This document shows positions 62,020 through 64,000 of a stretch of DNA of 64,000 bases, one piece after another. The stretch is from Halanaerobiaceae bacterium. Its GTDB lineage: Bacteria; Bacillota; Halanaerobiia; Halanaerobiales; Halarsenatibacteraceae. The position numbers and the translations under genes were made by a program. Position 1 is the first letter of the stretch. Each line of letters starts with the position of its first letter. Location: NCBI GenBank assembly GCA_003553225.1, contig PWDW01000024.1, forward strand, positions 1-64,000. The letters run 5' to 3'. Below the pieces are notes generated by a model. That model was not told the origin of the DNA. It did not search any database and worked only from the letters and a program-made list of their open reading frames with translations.

Positions 62020-62811
62020 ATGACCTTAAATGAAATAGAGTGTTTTATTCTGGATATGGATGGTACCATCTATCTGGGAGAAGAGCTTATTCCCGGTGCG
62101 GATAAATTTATAAAATTTCTTAAAAATAGCAAAAAAGAATTTGTGTTTCTTACCAATAACTCTTCAAAAAATTCAGCTAATTATCAGCAGAAATTACAGA
62201 AACTCGGTATAGATATTTCTCAAAATAGGATTATCACCTCCGGTGAGGTTACAGCTGATTATGTAAAAAAAAGGGATGAAAAAGCATCAGTATATATTGT
62301 GGGTACAGAAAAATTAAAAGAAGATTTTAAAGGTGCAGATTTAAAAATAAAAGAAGATAAAGAAGAGGATATTGATTTTCTGGTTCTGGGTTTTGACACT
62401 TCTCTAAACTATAAAAAGCTCTGGGATGCTCATGATTTAATTTTAAGGGGGACTGAATATATTGCAACCAATCCTGATAAGGTCTGCCCCCTGGAAAATG
62501 GAGCTACAATGCCGGACTGTGGAGCCATAATAGAGCTTTTACATACATCCACAGAAAAATATCCTTATGTGGTTGGCAAACCTAACACCTTAATGATTGA
62601 TTATATTTCCGAAATTTTTGGTGTAGAGCAGGAAAAAATTGCTTTAGTTGGTGATAGATTATATACAGATATTAAAACTGCCAATAAAGCCGATATAATG
62701 AGCATTCTTGTTTTAAGTGGTGAAACCAAGAGAGGTGATCTTGAGCGGGCAGAACAGGAACCTGACTTAATTATTAATTCGATTAAAGCTCTTTATTCAA
62801 GTCTGGTCTAA
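62020..62811 (+). CDS. HAD-IIA family phosphatase (NagD/PGP-like)
   Basis: A 263-residue hydrolase. HAD motif I is FILDMDGTIYLGEELIPGA with nucleophile Asp, motif II FLTNNSSKN, the cap has VLGFDTSLNYKKLWDAHDLI, and motifs III/IV are VGKPNTLMIDYI and ALVGDRLYTDIKTANKADI. Family members dephosphorylate nucleotides, sugar phosphates or glycolate/glycerol phosphates. ATG at 62020 has AAAGGGG nine bases upstream, while the TTG just before is less well spaced. Expression may depend on read-through of the terminator in its leader. Confidence 0.88.
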   Translation: MTLNEIECFILDMDGTIYLGEELIPGADKFIKFLKNSKKEFVFLTNNSSKNSANYQQKLQKLGIDISQNRIITSGEVTADYVKKRDEKASVYIVGTEKLKEDFKGADLKIKEDKEEDIDFLVLGFDTSLNYKKLWDAHDLILRGTEYIATNPDKVCPLENGATMPDCGAIIELLHTSTEKYPYVVGKPNTLMIDYISEIFGVEQEKIALVGDRLYTDIKTANKADIMSILVLSGETKRGDLERAEQEPDLIINSIKALYSSLV

Positions 62812-62904
62812 AATTTTTTATTTATTCCGGGGGAATTAAGGTGGATTATATTTTGTTTTTACCGAGCAGAAAGATATTATTTGACGATCAGGGGAGGTAC
62901 CCAA

Positions 62905-63429
62905 ATGGACAGTGGTAGTTATATAAGTTATTACCCTTCTCCGATTGGTATCTTAGAGGTTGAATTTGTTGTAAATTCTATTAAGAGCATGAAATTTGTT
63001 GAAGGGAAAATGAATGAGATTGACTGTAAAGGATTTTATTTTGACAAAAAGATTAGAAATACATATAATTTGATTTATGATCAGCTTAATGAATATTTCA
63101 CCGGGAAAAGAAATAAATTCAAGGTTAACCTTTCTTATAAGGGGACAAAATTTGAAAAAAAAGTATGGTCCTGTATTAAAAATATTCCCTATGGGGAGGT
63201 AAAATCATATCGGGATATTGCCTGTGAAATAGGAAAAGAAAATGCTGTTCGGGCGGTAGGCAGGGCCTGCAGAAAAAATCCAATAATTATATTCATTCCC
63301 TGTCATAGAGTTATTAAATCAAATGGAGAGACAGGTGGATATGCCGGTAAAAATTACAGGAAAAAGTGGCTGGTTCAACATGAAAAAAAACACAGCTGTC
63401 AGGAAAAAAAAGAGCTGGGAGGCCAATAA
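62905..63429 (+). CDS. ogt: Methylated-DNA--[protein]-cysteine S-methyltransferase
   Basis: A 174-residue DNA repair protein that removes alkyl groups from O6-alkylguanine by suicidal transfer to its own cysteine. FEKKVWSCIKNIPYGEVKSYRDIA is the helix-turn-helix entry, AVGRACRKNP the recognition segment and IPCHRVIKSNGETGGYAG contains the acceptor Cys. The N-terminal domain is short, as in Ogt types without the Ada domain. GGGGAGG precedes the ATG at 62905. Its stop overlaps or abuts the dipeptidase gene. Confidence 0.92.
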   Translation: MDSGSYISYYPSPIGILEVEFVVNSIKSMKFVEGKMNEIDCKGFYFDKKIRNTYNLIYDQLNEYFTGKRNKFKVNLSYKGTKFEKKVWSCIKNIPYGEVKSYRDIACEIGKENAVRAVGRACRKNPIIIFIPCHRVIKSNGETGGYAGKNYRKKWLVQHEKKHSCQEKKELGGQ

Positions 63430-63431
63430 TG

Positions 63432-64000
63432 ATGCAGTTAAACAAACTGGATAGTAAAATAGAATCATATCGTGATGATATAATATCAACTTTACAGGGT
63501 CTATTAAAAATAAAAAGTGTTGAACAAACTTCCCGGCCGGGTATGCCTTTTGGTCCCGGTGTAAATGAAGCTCTGGAATATATTTTGGAGTGTGGCACAA
63601 AAAATGGTTTAAATGCAAAAAATGTTGATGGATATGCCGGACATCTGGAGCTTGGAAAAGGCCCAAAAATGGCGGCTTCACTCTGTCATCTTGATGTTGT
63701 ACCGGCTGGAGATGGCTGGGATTATGAACCATTTGCCGGAACGGTTGAAAATGGTAAAATTTATGGAAGAGGCAGTGTGGATAATAAAGGTCCAGCTGTG
63801 ATTATGCTTTATGTGCTAAAGGCTTTAAAAGAAACTAATTTTTCTCTTAATAAAAAAATGAGAGTTATATATGGTACCAATGAAGAAAGTGGCTGGGGTG
63901 GAATAAATTATTATCTGGATAAAGAACAAATTCCGGATATGGCGTTTAGCCCTGATGCCAATTTCCCGGTCATACATGCCGAGAAAGGAATTTTAGTTTT
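63432..64000 (+). CDS. M20 family dipeptidase, PepV-like, 3' truncated by window edge
   Basis: The first about 190 residues of an M20 metallopeptidase. ASLCHLDVVPAGDGW (His-x-Asp metal motif near residue 80), GRGSVDNKGPAVIML with the bridging Asp, GTNEESGWGGINYYL with the catalytic Glu pair and FSPDANFPVIHAEKG are as in PepV-type dipeptidases. It should hydrolyse dipeptides in the cytoplasm with two zinc ions. GGGAGG (63417-63422) favours the ATG at 63432; another at 63429 overlaps the previous stop. Coding continues past the right edge. Confidence 0.9.
   Translation, partial: MQLNKLDSKIESYRDDIISTLQGLLKIKSVEQTSRPGMPFGPGVNEALEYILECGTKNGLNAKNVDGYAGHLELGKGPKMAASLCHLDVVPAGDGWDYEPFAGTVENGKIYGRGSVDNKGPAVIMLYVLKALKETNFSLNKKMRVIYGTNEESGWGGINYYLDKEQIPDMAFSPDANFPVIHAEKGILV

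Overview
The window is AT-rich bacterial chromosome with strong Shine-Dalgarno sites, consensus sigma-A promoters (TTGACA-N17-TATAAT occurs three times), a T-box leader, a cobalamin riboswitch and intrinsic terminators, which point to Firmicutes. TolC-type outer-membrane proteins and many very acidic proteins fit a diderm, halophilic anaerobe of the Halanaerobiales type. That placement is inferred from gene content, not from a marker gene. I found no rRNA, tRNA, CRISPR array, intact insertion sequence or prophage.

Layout. 0-6.3 kb: end of a multi-repeat FMN-binding protein, an AIM24-family protein, an acidic membrane-anchored protein, two MFS transporters and a stand-alone pyruvate-kinase C-terminal domain. 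6.3-9.6 kb: a sugar ABC importer (binding protein and two permeases, no ATPase). 10-11.8 kb: a VOC gene broken by a stop codon and a metallo-beta-lactamase/rhodanese protein. 11.8-20 kb: the most unusual locus, a promoter followed by a two-TM mini-protein, a TPR protein and a 1731-residue protein joining a BrxC/DUF6079-like ATPase to a PglZ-type phosphatase domain, then a helix-turn-helix protein. 20-33 kb: a CofE-like ligase, an amino-sugar and sugar catabolic region (NagB, DUF401 permease, GH18, M81 peptidase, two Gfo/Idh/MocA dehydrogenases, a sugar isomerase), and a DUF58-DUF4129 pair. 33-34.4 kb: a B12-riboswitch-controlled DUF4430 plus ECF S-component pair. 34.7-42 kb: a carotenoid-type desaturase, a zinc-ribbon/PilZ protein, a Mut7-C protein and a large GH2 beta-galactosidase with a LamG-like insertion. 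42-47 kb: two TolC-family genes (the second with an in-frame stop) and an ABC exporter. 47-52.6 kb: phosphoserine transaminase, esterase, GDT1-type transporter, SppA, Yip1 and MoxR. 52.6-64 kb: amino-acid biosynthesis (T-box-pheA-hisC-proB, hom-lysC), an EF-G paralogue, a HAD phosphatase, an alkyltransferase and the start of a PepV-type dipeptidase.

How the parts work together. The sugar importer, GH2, GH18, NagB and the oxidoreductase/isomerase genes describe uptake and breakdown of oligosaccharides and amino sugars. The aromatic pair pheA-hisC is under T-box control. hom-lysC forms the entry to the aspartate family. The riboswitch pair is best read as corrinoid capture and uptake. The TPR-ATPase/PglZ operon resembles parts of BREX phage-defence systems but has no methyltransferase, Lon-like protease or helicase beside it. 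It is the best candidate here for an undescribed system.
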